A stretch of DNA of 64,000 nucleotides. Source: Candidatus Thorarchaeota archaeon (GTDB lineage Archaea > Asgardarchaeota > Thorarchaeia > Thorarchaeales > Thorarchaeaceae). The notes under the pieces were generated by a model, which made no database searches, was not told the DNA's origin, and saw only the letters and a list, made by a program, of their open reading frames with translations. The translations under genes and the position numbers were made by a program. The first letter of the stretch is position 1. Every line of letters begins with the position of its first letter. Location: contig JAEORN010000046.1 of NCBI GenBank assembly GCA_016840825.1, positions 12,538 to 76,537 of the forward strand, written 5' to 3'. Below are positions 51,554-60,524 of the stretch, in pieces.

Positions 51554-53950
51554 ATGACCCTCGATGAGAAAACTAGTTCTGTCCATATTTGGTCTGCTTC
51601 AAACGAACTCTCAGAACGCGTAAAGAAGCTACGAAATCATTTCTATTCATTCAGCGAAAGAGAGGAAACAAATGAGCCTCTTGCATTTACAACTGGTACT
51701 GACTGGGATGAAGTCTACTCTACTCATGACTGGGCAAATGAACCAGCAATCTATCCATTCTTCCCTTCAATAAATGCGACTCTGCAAGCTATGGCTATTC
51801 CTATCCAGTTGACAGAGAATTATTTCGATTATGGCTTACCTAAACGACGTGCATTATTCTTTCACGAGGTTATGACAAAACACATGCCTATAACCATCTT
51901 AGACGGAGAGCTAATTGTTGGTTTCAACTTTAACACAGCTTTGTCGAAATCATTGACTAAGTCTGAAACAAAAACTCGAAACAAAGAGATGGAAAAATGG
52001 TTTGATGAAGCTAAGCGTTTAAACGCTGTTGGAGTTGGGACAGCCGCTTCGATTCCTGGTCATGTCATCCCGAATTATGCTAAGGTTATGCGTCTTGGTC
52101 TGAAAGGAATAGTTGATGAGTATAATGAACTTCTCAAAAGGAATCTCACAAATGAACATAGAGAATTCATCGAATCACTAATCTTGAGCTGCGAAACCGC
52201 TCGTGACTTCAATCTACGATATGCTGACAAGGCAGAAAAACTCGTTGAAGTTGAGAATGATGCAAAAAGAAGAGAGGAACTAATAGAGATCGCTCGTATT
52301 TGTAGAAAGGTTCCATGGAATCCACCCGCAACATTTTGGGAAGCTCTTCAGTCTTTATGGACAGTGCATATGCTAGTTATGGCTGCTGAGTCTTATCCTG
52401 GTGCTGGTTTGTCTCATGGTAGATGGGATCAATACATGTATCCATTCTTTAAAGCGACCATGGATTCAGGCGAGATGACACGAGAAGAGGCGAAAGAACT
52501 TCTTCAGTGCTATTGGATCAAGCATAACTATGTCTATGATTACCAAGGTCGACTTGGTATCAATCAAGGTATTAATTCAAGCTTTGGGCAACTAATAACA
52601 TTAGGCGGTTGTGGACCAAATGGTGAAGATCTGTCAAATGATCTTACCTGGCTTGCACTTGATGTTATTGAAGAAATGAATTTGCTAGAGCCTAAGCCAA
52701 ATATCCGAATTCACAAAAACACCTCCGAAGATTTGCTACTGAGAATAGCTGAGATGCTTTCTAAGGCACAAGGCTCTCCCTTTCTAATGAACTTCGATGA
52801 GCATAGTATTGAGGGTTTGGTCTGGCAGGGAATCCCTCGTGAAGAGGCTTGGGACTACGGAATAGTCGGTTGCTTGGAAAATACCATGCAGGGGAATGAT
52901 CGATCGGATACTGTTGACGTGAACATCAACTTGGCAAAAGCTGTTGAATTTGCCTTAAATGACGGAAAGGATGTGGCAACTGGAACACGAATTGGACCAC
53001 AGACCGGTGATCCTCTGTCTTTCTCTAGCTATGAGGATTTCTTAGATGCAGTCAAGGCTCAAATATCTGAAATGGTTCGACTACTTACCAATGCAGGCAA
53101 TATGGCTGACACCCTTCGTGCTAAATGGCAACCAATACCTTATCTCAGTGCGCTCATGGATGGCTGCGCAGAGAGCGGGAAGGATGTGAATGAAGGTGGC
53201 ACGGTTTGGAATTATAATACGATGGAAGGTATGGGTATTGCTACCCTCGCAGATTCCCTATCAGCAGTGAAGAAGATGGTATTCGATACGAAACGAGTTT
53301 CAATGGATGAACTCCTAAATGCATTGAGGAACAATTTTGATGGTTATGAAGAATTACGTCAATTGCTAAGACAAAAAGCTCCAAAATTCGGGAACGATGA
53401 TGACTATGCGGATGAGATTGCACGTGACATATCCACATTCTGGGCAAATGAGGTAATCAAGCATGAGAATCCCTACACCAAAAGAAAGTACAGAGCAGGA
53501 TATCTCAGTTGGAACTACTTTGTACCTTTAGCTCCTTTAACATCAGCAACTCCAGATGGACGACGAAGAGGTGAATATCTCTCTGGAGGCGTAGGTGCTG
53601 TACAGGGCATGGATTCCAAAGGCCCCACAGCTTCAACACGTTCGGTTGGCAAACTTGACCTAAAGACAATTCCCAATGGAGCATCACACACCATCACCAT
53701 TAGTCCCTCTATGGTGCGAACACCCGAACATATCAGGAAGCTTGCAGCTCTCTTACGTGCATATAATGAAGTTGGTGGAACTGCATTGCAGGTTAATGTA
53801 ATTGATGCTGACACTCTTCGCGCCGCACAAGCTGATCCTGATAGTTACTCCAATCTTCTCGTTCGAGTCACCGGGTACAATGCATTCTTCACACAAATCG
53901 GTAGGGAACTCCAAGAGGAGATTATCGCGAGAACGGAGCACAGTCTCTAA
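51554..53950 (+). CDS. Glycyl radical enzyme of unknown substrate
   Basis: 798 aa. The thiyl-radical Cys440 lies in IVGCLENTM and the glycyl-radical Gly774 in VRVTGYNAFF, 25 residues from the C-terminus, as in PFL-like enzymes. The motif GCLE differs from the GCVEP of glycerol and hydroxyphenylacetate branches, so the substrate is not decided. An N-terminal segment (NYFDYGLPKRRALFFHEVM) is helical. The frame opens at 51485; ATG 51554 removes an unlikely leader. The activating enzyme gene overlaps the stop by one base. The enzyme implies an anaerobic lifestyle. Confidence 0.88.
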   Translation: MTLDEKTSSVHIWSASNELSERVKKLRNHFYSFSEREETNEPLAFTTGTDWDEVYSTHDWANEPAIYPFFPSINATLQAMAIPIQLTENYFDYGLPKRRALFFHEVMTKHMPITILDGELIVGFNFNTALSKSLTKSETKTRNKEMEKWFDEAKRLNAVGVGTAASIPGHVIPNYAKVMRLGLKGIVDEYNELLKRNLTNEHREFIESLILSCETARDFNLRYADKAEKLVEVENDAKRREELIEIARICRKVPWNPPATFWEALQSLWTVHMLVMAAESYPGAGLSHGRWDQYMYPFFKATMDSGEMTREEAKELLQCYWIKHNYVYDYQGRLGINQGINSSFGQLITLGGCGPNGEDLSNDLTWLALDVIEEMNLLEPKPNIRIHKNTSEDLLLRIAEMLSKAQGSPFLMNFDEHSIEGLVWQGIPREEAWDYGIVGCLENTMQGNDRSDTVDVNINLAKAVEFALNDGKDVATGTRIGPQTGDPLSFSSYEDFLDAVKAQISEMVRLLTNAGNMADTLRAKWQPIPYLSALMDGCAESGKDVNEGGTVWNYNTMEGMGIATLADSLSAVKKMVFDTKRVSMDELLNALRNNFDGYEELRQLLRQKAPKFGNDDDYADEIARDISTFWANEVIKHENPYTKRKYRAGYLSWNYFVPLAPLTSATPDGRRRGEYLSGGVGAVQGMDSKGPTASTRSVGKLDLKTIPNGASHTITISPSMVRTPEHIRKLAALLRAYNEVGGTALQVNVIDADTLRAAQADPDSYSNLLVRVTGYNAFFTQIGRELQEEIIARTEHSL

Positions 53951-54927
53951 TGTCTGACACAGGAATTATCACGAATATTCAAAGGTGCTCGACTGAAGAT
54001 GGACCTGGTATTAGAACTACCGTCTTCATGAAGGGATGTCCCCTACACTGTATTTGGTGTCATAATATTGAAACAATAGATGCCGCTCCTCGATTGATTT
54101 GGCACAAGACAAAATGCATTGCTGACAAAGCATGTATCAAATCATGTCCTGAGAATGCTTTGGAACTCACTTCTGATGGTATGCAGATTGACCTGACCGC
54201 ATGCAATCTCTGTGGCCGATGTACAGATGCTTGCCCGACAGGGGCTATGGAGATAATGGGAACAACTAGAGAAGTTGAAGAACTAGTCGAAGATTTACTA
54301 CGGGATAAGGTGTTTTTTGAGACCTCCAATGGAGGTGTGACAATATCTGGTGGAGAACCATTACAACAAGCTGATTTTGTAATGAAGATTGCCGCATGCT
54401 TGCGAGAACATGGAGTACATGTTGCGCTAGATACAACTGCTTACGCAAATGAAGCAACTTGGCGTTCAATGCTTGGTTGTATAGATCTTGTATTGTTAGA
54501 CATCAAGCATTTGGATCCCCCAAAGCATCTAGAATATACTCGCATTCCATTAGATCGAATTCTGGCTAATATTGAAATTCTTGCATCAATGAATGTTCCA
54601 ACGTGGGTTCGTACTCCTATCATTCCAAAGCATACTGATTCTAGAGAAAACATCCGTGCAATCTCGAAGTATATCAAAAACACGCTACCAAACAATCTGC
54701 GGTATGATTTGCTCGCTTTTAACAAGATGTGCGTGGAGAAATACCAGTTATTTGGTTTAGAATATCCCCTAAAAGATCTAGATCTTGTGGAACGGGATTA
54801 CATGGAGGAACTGGCTACGATAGCCCGTTCTGAGGGATTGGATAATGTCGTATGGTCTGGTATGACCAAATACGACAAAGATGATGAAAATGCTGCTATA
54901 AAAACTGAGGTGAATACTTGTGGTTGA
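53950..54927 (+). CDS. Glycyl radical enzyme activating enzyme (radical SAM)
   Basis: 325 aa. The radical SAM motif CPLHCIWC lies near residues 30-37 after GPGIRTTVFMKG. It is followed by a two-cluster ferredoxin insert (CIKSCPENA, CNLCGRCTDACPTGA), typical of GRE activases outside the plain PFL type. GGVTISGGEPLQQ and the C-terminal family motifs are present. It generates the glycyl radical on the protein encoded just upstream; the genes overlap (TAATG). Confidence 0.92.
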   Translation: MSDTGIITNIQRCSTEDGPGIRTTVFMKGCPLHCIWCHNIETIDAAPRLIWHKTKCIADKACIKSCPENALELTSDGMQIDLTACNLCGRCTDACPTGAMEIMGTTREVEELVEDLLRDKVFFETSNGGVTISGGEPLQQADFVMKIAACLREHGVHVALDTTAYANEATWRSMLGCIDLVLLDIKHLDPPKHLEYTRIPLDRILANIEILASMNVPTWVRTPIIPKHTDSRENIRAISKYIKNTLPNNLRYDLLAFNKMCVEKYQLFGLEYPLKDLDLVERDYMEELATIARSEGLDNVVWSGMTKYDKDDENAAIKTEVNTCG

Positions 54928-55741
54928 TGAATTTCCTGAAGAACTTGCTAATGCATTGAAGATATTCGAAACTCCAAAGTTCATGTTAACGAAAGATAAA
55001 GATGGAGAACCGAATAGCTCTCTAGTGATGACTTGGACTATCTATGATGATAACCGGCTAATATACGGAGATTTCATGACATATAAAACACGACAGAATT
55101 TACTTGATGGAAACTCTCAGATGTCTCTACTGATTATGACTATGAATCTCGATAGCTGGCTCGTAAAAGCTGATTTCGAGTCGTATCATCGAAATGATGA
55201 GTTCTATGAATTCATCGCCATGACACCACTCTTTAGATATAATCAATACACCAATGCAAGAGGGGCAGGAGTGGCAGATCCAATATCCATCAGCTCAAAA
55301 TATCCCATCTCGAAATTATCTGTTCTATCCGGATTCCTCAAAACTAAGACAGCCGTCAGGAGAATTCCCTATGAGGTTTCGGAGGAAGGAAATATGACTC
55401 CTCCAATTATTCGACGATTCTCTCAGATGGCTGCAGTAAAGATACTATCTTTTATTGATGAAGATGGCTATCCTGCAGGCTTTCCAGAATTTGGTATGTT
55501 GCCAGTTCACTCAAATCGAGTAGTGATGAAGAGAACTCAAGAACTCAAACGCGGATATCACATTCATGACGGTCAAAGAGTCGCAATATCATTGGTAACT
55601 CTAGAACCTGCAGCATTTCAGATGAAGGGAACATTTCGGGAAATCGATAACAACACAGGCATGGTAGAACTCGATCGCGTATATGTCTGTTCGTTGCCAC
55701 GACCCGGGGCTAGAATTGATGTCCCTTTAGTTAATCCTTAA
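54920..55741 (+). CDS. Flavin split-barrel (PNPOx-like) protein
   Basis: 273 aa with a pyridoxamine-phosphate-oxidase-like barrel: FMLTKDKDGEPNSSLVMTW, DNRLIYGDFMTYKTRQNLLD and MSLLIMTMNLDSWLVKADFE, and a second barrel-like half (KILSFIDEDGYPAGFPEFG). Flavin or F420 binding is expected, reaction unknown. GTG 54920 has GAGGTGA six bases upstream and overlaps the activase by eight bases. It is thus in the glycyl radical operon. Confidence 0.7.
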   Translation: MVDEFPEELANALKIFETPKFMLTKDKDGEPNSSLVMTWTIYDDNRLIYGDFMTYKTRQNLLDGNSQMSLLIMTMNLDSWLVKADFESYHRNDEFYEFIAMTPLFRYNQYTNARGAGVADPISISSKYPISKLSVLSGFLKTKTAVRRIPYEVSEEGNMTPPIIRRFSQMAAVKILSFIDEDGYPAGFPEFGMLPVHSNRVVMKRTQELKRGYHIHDGQRVAISLVTLEPAAFQMKGTFREIDNNTGMVELDRVYVCSLPRPGARIDVPLVNP

Positions 55742-55775
55742 AGCAATAGACCATGAAAAAACCCGAGGAATTTGA

Positions 55776-56306
55776 TTGACAACTTGGCAGTTCACCACAA
55801 AAGATTCGAGACAACTCGAGATACGTCATGCTCGTGTCGATGATGCTCGAGACCTTCATGAGAACTTCTGTCATGTTGTTGATGAGGCCGAGTGGTTGCC
55901 AACACTACGTCCAAACTCGAATAGGTCCGAATGGGCTGAGTGGATACAACGAACGTACACAAATCGAGAAGTACTTCTAATTGCATTCCTTGATGGAAAG
56001 TATGCAGGCCATCTGAGTCTTCAACCAGAAGAATGGGCTGCGGCCCGACATGTCGCACGACTTGGTATCATTGTCAAAAAAGATTGTAGAAATATAGGAG
56101 TAGGAAGAGCTTTAATGTGCGCAGCCGAAGGTGCAGGACGTTCTCAGAATTATGATAAGATCGTACTTAGTACATTTGAAACAAATGAGGTTGCGAGGTC
56201 TCTGTATGCTTCTCTTGGATACCGACTTGTCGGGGTCAGACAGAAACACTTTCTAATGCCAAAGGGATATATCGATGAAATACTAATGGAGAAGCTCATA
56301 GTCTAA
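55776..56306 (+). CDS. GNAT-family acetyltransferase
   Basis: 176 aa GNAT protein (LEIRHARVDDARDLHENFCH; LGIIVKKDCRNIGVGRALMC; NEVARSLYASLGYRLVGVRQ), RimJ/RimL-like in length and layout. TTG 55776 has GAGG seven bases upstream. The stop overlaps the next ATG by one base. The acceptor is unknown. Confidence 0.8.
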   Translation: MTTWQFTTKDSRQLEIRHARVDDARDLHENFCHVVDEAEWLPTLRPNSNRSEWAEWIQRTYTNREVLLIAFLDGKYAGHLSLQPEEWAAARHVARLGIIVKKDCRNIGVGRALMCAAEGAGRSQNYDKIVLSTFETNEVARSLYASLGYRLVGVRQKHFLMPKGYIDEILMEKLIV

Positions 56307-56830
56307 TGGATGCGTTGAATGTGTGGCGTAGAATTGTCGACCACTTTAAAGAATCACCAAGTAGACTTGCAGTGGCTCAAGCGTTAGTCAGGCATGGCTT
56401 TAGAGTCGATGGGCCCGGCGATGTAAAGTGTGGAACAATAAGAATCCCTCTGAAATCAATTGGTGATGCTTTGGGATATGACAGACGAACTGTGCGTGCT
56501 ACCACTGAGGATATTTGTGAGAATCCGGAACTCCTCTCATTTTTCTCAAGCTTGCTACCTGCTGGACCATCTCTGGAAAAAGTAAGTCGAGTATTAGGAT
56601 ATGGCGTTGTGACTATATTCGTTGAATCCCCTGAGAATCCCGGTATATTATCAGAAGTGACATCAACTATTGCGAGTTATAGAATCCCAATTAGACAAGT
56701 TCTAGCAGAAGATGTAGCAATCTATGAACAACCCTGTCTGAAAGTGATTACTCAAGAACCTCTTCCAGGTAGAGTCATTGAAACATTAACTGCAATTCCA
56801 GGAGTTAGTAGAGTAATCATAGACAAGTAA
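56306..56830 (+). CDS. HTH-ACT regulator of amino acid metabolism (COG2150-like)
   Basis: 174 aa. The N-terminal 95 residues form a helix-turn-helix-like domain (SRLAVAQALVRHGFRVDG, IPLKSIGDALGYDRRTVRAT). Residues 96-174 are an ACT domain (VVTIFVESPENPGILSEVTS, IPIRQVLAEDVAIYEQPCL), which typically binds amino acids. COG2150 members are predicted archaeal regulators. It is coupled to the GNAT gene. Confidence 0.8.
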   Translation: MDALNVWRRIVDHFKESPSRLAVAQALVRHGFRVDGPGDVKCGTIRIPLKSIGDALGYDRRTVRATTEDICENPELLSFFSSLLPAGPSLEKVSRVLGYGVVTIFVESPENPGILSEVTSTIASYRIPIRQVLAEDVAIYEQPCLKVITQEPLPGRVIETLTAIPGVSRVIIDK

Positions 56831-56890
56831 TGTACTCTTTAAGAAGACTGAAAAGGAATATTCAAGCTTCGCTGGTGAGCGTTTTAATCC

Positions 56891-58156
56891 ATGGAGCACG
56901 ATTCCCGCACTGAAGATGCGATGGCAATAGCTGACAACCACCCCGAAGAAGATAGTGATTCAGGTATGCGTCAAGTTCTCACTCTTGCTTTTGCTTTGGC
57001 TATTCTTCAGGTTGGTTTTGGTATCGTCACTCCAATTTTCCCCTACTATGTTGTTGATCTTGGTGCAAGAGCTATTGACTTAGGATTTCTTGCCGCTTCA
57101 TTTGCATTGACTCGGATATTTCTTGCTGGACCTATGGGGCGATTATCAGATAGATCGGGGAGGAAACCCATTTTGATGTTCTCATTAATTGGATTTGCTT
57201 TGGCAAACGTGGTGTATGCGTTTGCACAGGACATCTTAGTAATGATAGCCGCCCGTGCAGTAGAAGGAGCAGTATCTGCTGGCTTCTATCCTTCTGCGAA
57301 TGCCTATGTTTCTGATGTTACTACGCCTGATAATCGAGGTACTGCAATGGGATATATTGCAATGGGTAATATGGTAGGTTTTGTAATTGGTCCAACTGTA
57401 GGAGGTATTCTTGCTGAATATCTGGGAATCAGAATACCCTTCCTTATAGCGGCATTTGGTGCTATTGCCACATTATTGGCAATAGTCGTATTTGTACAAG
57501 AACCAGAGCAGACACAATCTCGTCTCAATAACAAGGATATCAAGAGACCTCCTGTTCTGGATGTACTTCGCACAAATACCAAAGGATACACAGCTTTGGG
57601 TCTGTCAATGTTTGCCAATATGTTCGCACTTGGCATCTTGGAGGTTGCCTTCACACTTGATATTGTTATCAGCTACGGAATTTCTCCTTTAGAGATAGGT
57701 CTTTTCTTTGGTGTGCTGGGAGTAATCACGATAATTGGGAATATCGTGTTCGGCAAAATGTCTGATAGAATAGGCAGAAAATGGCTAATAGTGATTGGCT
57801 CATTCGTAGGAGCTCTATCCCTTGTTGTATTTATGATAGCAACGGATGTCGTTGGTTTTTACGTTGGTGGAGCTGTTCTAGGTATAGCCATGTCAATGAG
57901 AGGTCCTACTATTCAAGCACTAACTGCGGACCTAACTGATATCCAATCCTATGGCACTATTATGGGAATGATGGGTGCGATTAGCAATAGCGCATATGTT
58001 GTTGGTCCGTTATTGGGTGGTGCATTATACGATAGCTCAGGATCTGCCTTTGAAGCATTAGGTGTTGCAGTGGTGGTGAGCTGTGTTGGAGGTTTTGGAG
58101 CTACTATCGGTTTGCCCCGCACAGTTGAGCGTCACAGTGCTGGTGAAGAAGATTAA
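56891..58156 (+). CDS. Major facilitator superfamily transporter
   Basis: 421 aa with about 12 membrane helices. MFS motif A occurs in both halves (GPMGRLSDRSGRKPILMFSL and GKMSDRIGRKW), and TVGGILAEYLGIRIPFLIAA resembles drug-efflux carriers. The N-terminal 25 residues are acidic. Substrate unknown. It follows the regulator by 60 bases and overlaps the convergent MEMO gene by four. Confidence 0.82.
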   Translation: MEHDSRTEDAMAIADNHPEEDSDSGMRQVLTLAFALAILQVGFGIVTPIFPYYVVDLGARAIDLGFLAASFALTRIFLAGPMGRLSDRSGRKPILMFSLIGFALANVVYAFAQDILVMIAARAVEGAVSAGFYPSANAYVSDVTTPDNRGTAMGYIAMGNMVGFVIGPTVGGILAEYLGIRIPFLIAAFGAIATLLAIVVFVQEPEQTQSRLNNKDIKRPPVLDVLRTNTKGYTALGLSMFANMFALGILEVAFTLDIVISYGISPLEIGLFFGVLGVITIIGNIVFGKMSDRIGRKWLIVIGSFVGALSLVVFMIATDVVGFYVGGAVLGIAMSMRGPTIQALTADLTDIQSYGTIMGMMGAISNSAYVVGPLLGGALYDSSGSAFEALGVAVVVSCVGGFGATIGLPRTVERHSAGEED

Positions 58157-58992
58157 ACGAATAATGCTGACACATATGCAACCACACTTTTGTGGTCTCC
58201 AGTTATATCCCCTGAATTTGTGTATCTTAGTAATCTAAAGTTCGTAGCACCTCGCTGCTTAGCAAATACTAGAGAAGTTGCGATCGGACCCGAACCACAG
58301 ATACTTACCCGATGTTCTTGAACAAATCGCATGAATCCTTCTGGGTCCAGGTATTCTAGAAATTCCATTGCTTGATTATCCTTCATTTTTGCACTTTGCG
58401 ATGATTCGAAGTGAGTGAAATCAGAACTCGCAATTACTAGGATATCCATCTCACTTGACAATTCAGCAATCGTATTGCCAAGTGATTCAATCACTCTGAA
58501 ATCATAGTTGCGTAGGCAAATTGGTACAAAACTTACGTCCTCTCCAAATACATATTGGAGAAATGGAACTTGAACTTCGATTGAGTGTTCCGCACTATGA
58601 GCCACGCAGTCATTTGTCGCATATTGATTATGGTCAACTATTAGGGGCCCTAATTGTCGATCAAACTTCGCAACACCTAATGGCGTTTTCCAATCTTCAT
58701 TACAAACAGCTACAGATGCACCATATCCTGAGTGATTCGGTCCTATGATTACTATATGATCTGGTTTTCCATCTTCATAGAGTGACAAATAGCTATATGC
58801 TGCCGGCATTCCAGAATAGACATACCCTGCGTGAGGAGCGATCAATGCTTTAATTCGCCTTTCATTGGTTGGGTCACTATCTGGAAGGCGGCCTGGTCCG
58901 CTACCTTTCAGAAAACAATCTTCAATTCTTTGGCGAAGCATATCTTCTGTGCCCTCATAGAATCTGCCAGCAACAACAGGAAGTCTTGTCAT
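58153..58992 (-). CDS. MEMO1 family protein (AmmeMemoRadiSam system protein B)
   Basis: 279 aa, start VTRLPVVAGRFY-type (here MTRLPVVAGRFYEG). Conserved family residues appear in IAPHAGYVYSG, HIVIIGPNHSGYG, AHSAEHSIEVQVPFLQ and VIASSDFTHFE. MEMO proteins share a dioxygenase-like fold and are genetically linked to the radical SAM enzyme at 10235-11284. The reaction is uncertain. The gene ends against the MFS gene, with a terminator upstream of it. Confidence 0.9.
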   Translation of the reverse strand: MTRLPVVAGRFYEGTEDMLRQRIEDCFLKGSGPGRLPDSDPTNERRIKALIAPHAGYVYSGMPAAYSYLSLYEDGKPDHIVIIGPNHSGYGASVAVCNEDWKTPLGVAKFDRQLGPLIVDHNQYATNDCVAHSAEHSIEVQVPFLQYVFGEDVSFVPICLRNYDFRVIESLGNTIAELSSEMDILVIASSDFTHFESSQSAKMKDNQAMEFLEYLDPEGFMRFVQEHRVSICGSGPIATSLVFAKQRGATNFRLLRYTNSGDITGDHKSVVAYVSALFV

Positions 58993-59024
58993 GTGATAAC
59001 CCAGAGAATATAGCTACATAGTGT

Positions 59025-59058
59025 GAGAAAAGGGTTTGCCTTAGCAAACCAGTTTCTC
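59025..59058 (-). terminator. Terminator of hisS
   Basis: GAGAAA-AG-GGTTTGC (59025-59039) pairs with GCAAACC-AG-TTTCTC (59044-59058) around a four-base loop: 13 pairs with an AG/AG internal bulge. It lies nine bases after the HisRS stop on the minus strand. Confidence 0.6.
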
Positions 59059-59066
59059 ATCTACTT

Positions 59067-60374
59067 TTATTGGATATGCCGTTGAATGAATTGAACCGCT
59101 TGATCAATCTCAACTGAGTGGGTTTCCTTAGTGATCATATCTCTAATGCTGACTTGTCCTTTAGCAATATCCTTTGGTCCTATGATTACTGTATATCTTG
59201 CTCCTTTCAACTCAGATTGTTCAAGCAGCTTGCCAAGTGACCTATCTAAAAGATCAACTTCAACACAGAGCCCCTCTTGGACAAGAAGGGATGCAATACG
59301 CATTCCTATTTTGAGTTGTTCTTTCTTAATGGGAGCTATGAATACATCTAGCTTACCTTCATAGCCCTTAGGAACTCCTTTTGTGAGTAAGATGTCCACT
59401 ATGCGGTCAATACCTAGCGATATCCCTGTTGCTGGTGTTGGGGGTCCACCAAATTTCCCGATTAGGTGGTCATAACGTCCTCCTCCAAGAATCGAGCCAA
59501 CTTTGGGTTTTCCTAGAAATGTCCCTTCAAACACAGGACCTGTGTAGTAATCAAATCCCCGAGCAAGTGACATATCGAAAAGAACTAACTCGGAAACTGC
59601 ACTCTCCTCAAATATCTCCGCCATCAATTGGAGCTCATTTACACCTTCAAGCCCAATCTTCGAATCTCGAAGAAGATTTGAGAAGTCATCCAATCCCGCT
59701 ACACCTGAGCCTCTGATATCAATTGCACCTAGTAGAAACTCTGTTGAATTCTCAGAGATACCTCTAGAATTTAGCTCTTCGATGACACCATCCTTTCCAA
59801 TCTTATCCAACTTATCGATGGATCTGAAGCATTCATATGATAATTCATCTTTAACTCCAGCAGTTTCAATCAGCCCTCTTAGGACCTTTCGATTATTGAC
59901 TTTGATTATGTATTTCTTCTGCAATGTACGGCGAAGGAATTCCAAAGCGACTAGCACGACTTCTGCATCTGCAGCGGCACTTTCTGCTCCAATGATATCA
60001 ACATCAGCTTGCATAAATTCGCGATATCTTCCTGCTTGAGGTCTATCGTATCTCCAAGCTTTTCCAATTGCATATCGTTTGAATGGCTTCTTTAGATGCG
60101 GATTTGAAGCAACTATCCTAGCTAGAGGGACTGTAAGATCAAATCTTAGTCCTACTTCTCGATCACCTTTGTCAGTGAACTTGAATGTTTCAGCTTCTAT
60201 CTCTTCTCCACCTTTCGCGGAAAGGGTGTCCCATGACTCCATCACTGGTGAATCTAAGGGCTCGTATCCAAAACCTCTGAAAACCTCAGTAGCTTTCGCA
60301 ATCAAATAATTCCGAATGAGCATCTCGTCGCCCATGAGGTCTCTCATACCTCGAACTGTTCTCATATCACTCAA
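59067..60374 (-). CDS. hisS: Histidyl-tRNA synthetase
   Basis: 435 aa class II synthetase. Family motifs: RDLMGDEMLIRNY, GLRFDLTVPLARI, KRYAIGKAWRYDRPQAGRYR (motif 2 region), LARGFDYYTGPVFEG (HisA motif) and GGGRYDHLIG. The C-terminal anticodon domain is present (VFIAPIKKEQLKIGMRIASL). The frame opens at TTG 60407, but TTG 60374 lies eight bases after a perfect GGAGG (60383-60387), and gives the normal N-terminus. Confidence 0.95.
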   Translation of the reverse strand: MSDMRTVRGMRDLMGDEMLIRNYLIAKATEVFRGFGYEPLDSPVMESWDTLSAKGGEEIEAETFKFTDKGDREVGLRFDLTVPLARIVASNPHLKKPFKRYAIGKAWRYDRPQAGRYREFMQADVDIIGAESAAADAEVVLVALEFLRRTLQKKYIIKVNNRKVLRGLIETAGVKDELSYECFRSIDKLDKIGKDGVIEELNSRGISENSTEFLLGAIDIRGSGVAGLDDFSNLLRDSKIGLEGVNELQLMAEIFEESAVSELVLFDMSLARGFDYYTGPVFEGTFLGKPKVGSILGGGRYDHLIGKFGGPPTPATGISLGIDRIVDILLTKGVPKGYEGKLDVFIAPIKKEQLKIGMRIASLLVQEGLCVEVDLLDRSLGKLLEQSELKGARYTVIIGPKDIAKGQVSIRDMITKETHSVEIDQAVQFIQRHIQ

Positions 60375-60524
60375 GATTGAATCCTCCTTGTGATTCTCCA
60401 GTGACAACTAAGATGAGATCCTTTGTCAGGTTATTCCAAAAGTAGATGAACGAATCCACCATCTTTCATATTTTGTCACCAATTGAGTTCTTTTGTTATT
60501 CTTCTTTAAGTGTTTTGTTGAATC

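Noticed and set aside
51554..53950. Calling the glycyl radical enzyme a pyruvate formate-lyase
   Set aside because: PFL has a Cys-Cys pair in the active site, and its activase lacks the extra ferredoxin clusters seen here. The single Cys in GCLE fits the dehydratase/lyase branches.
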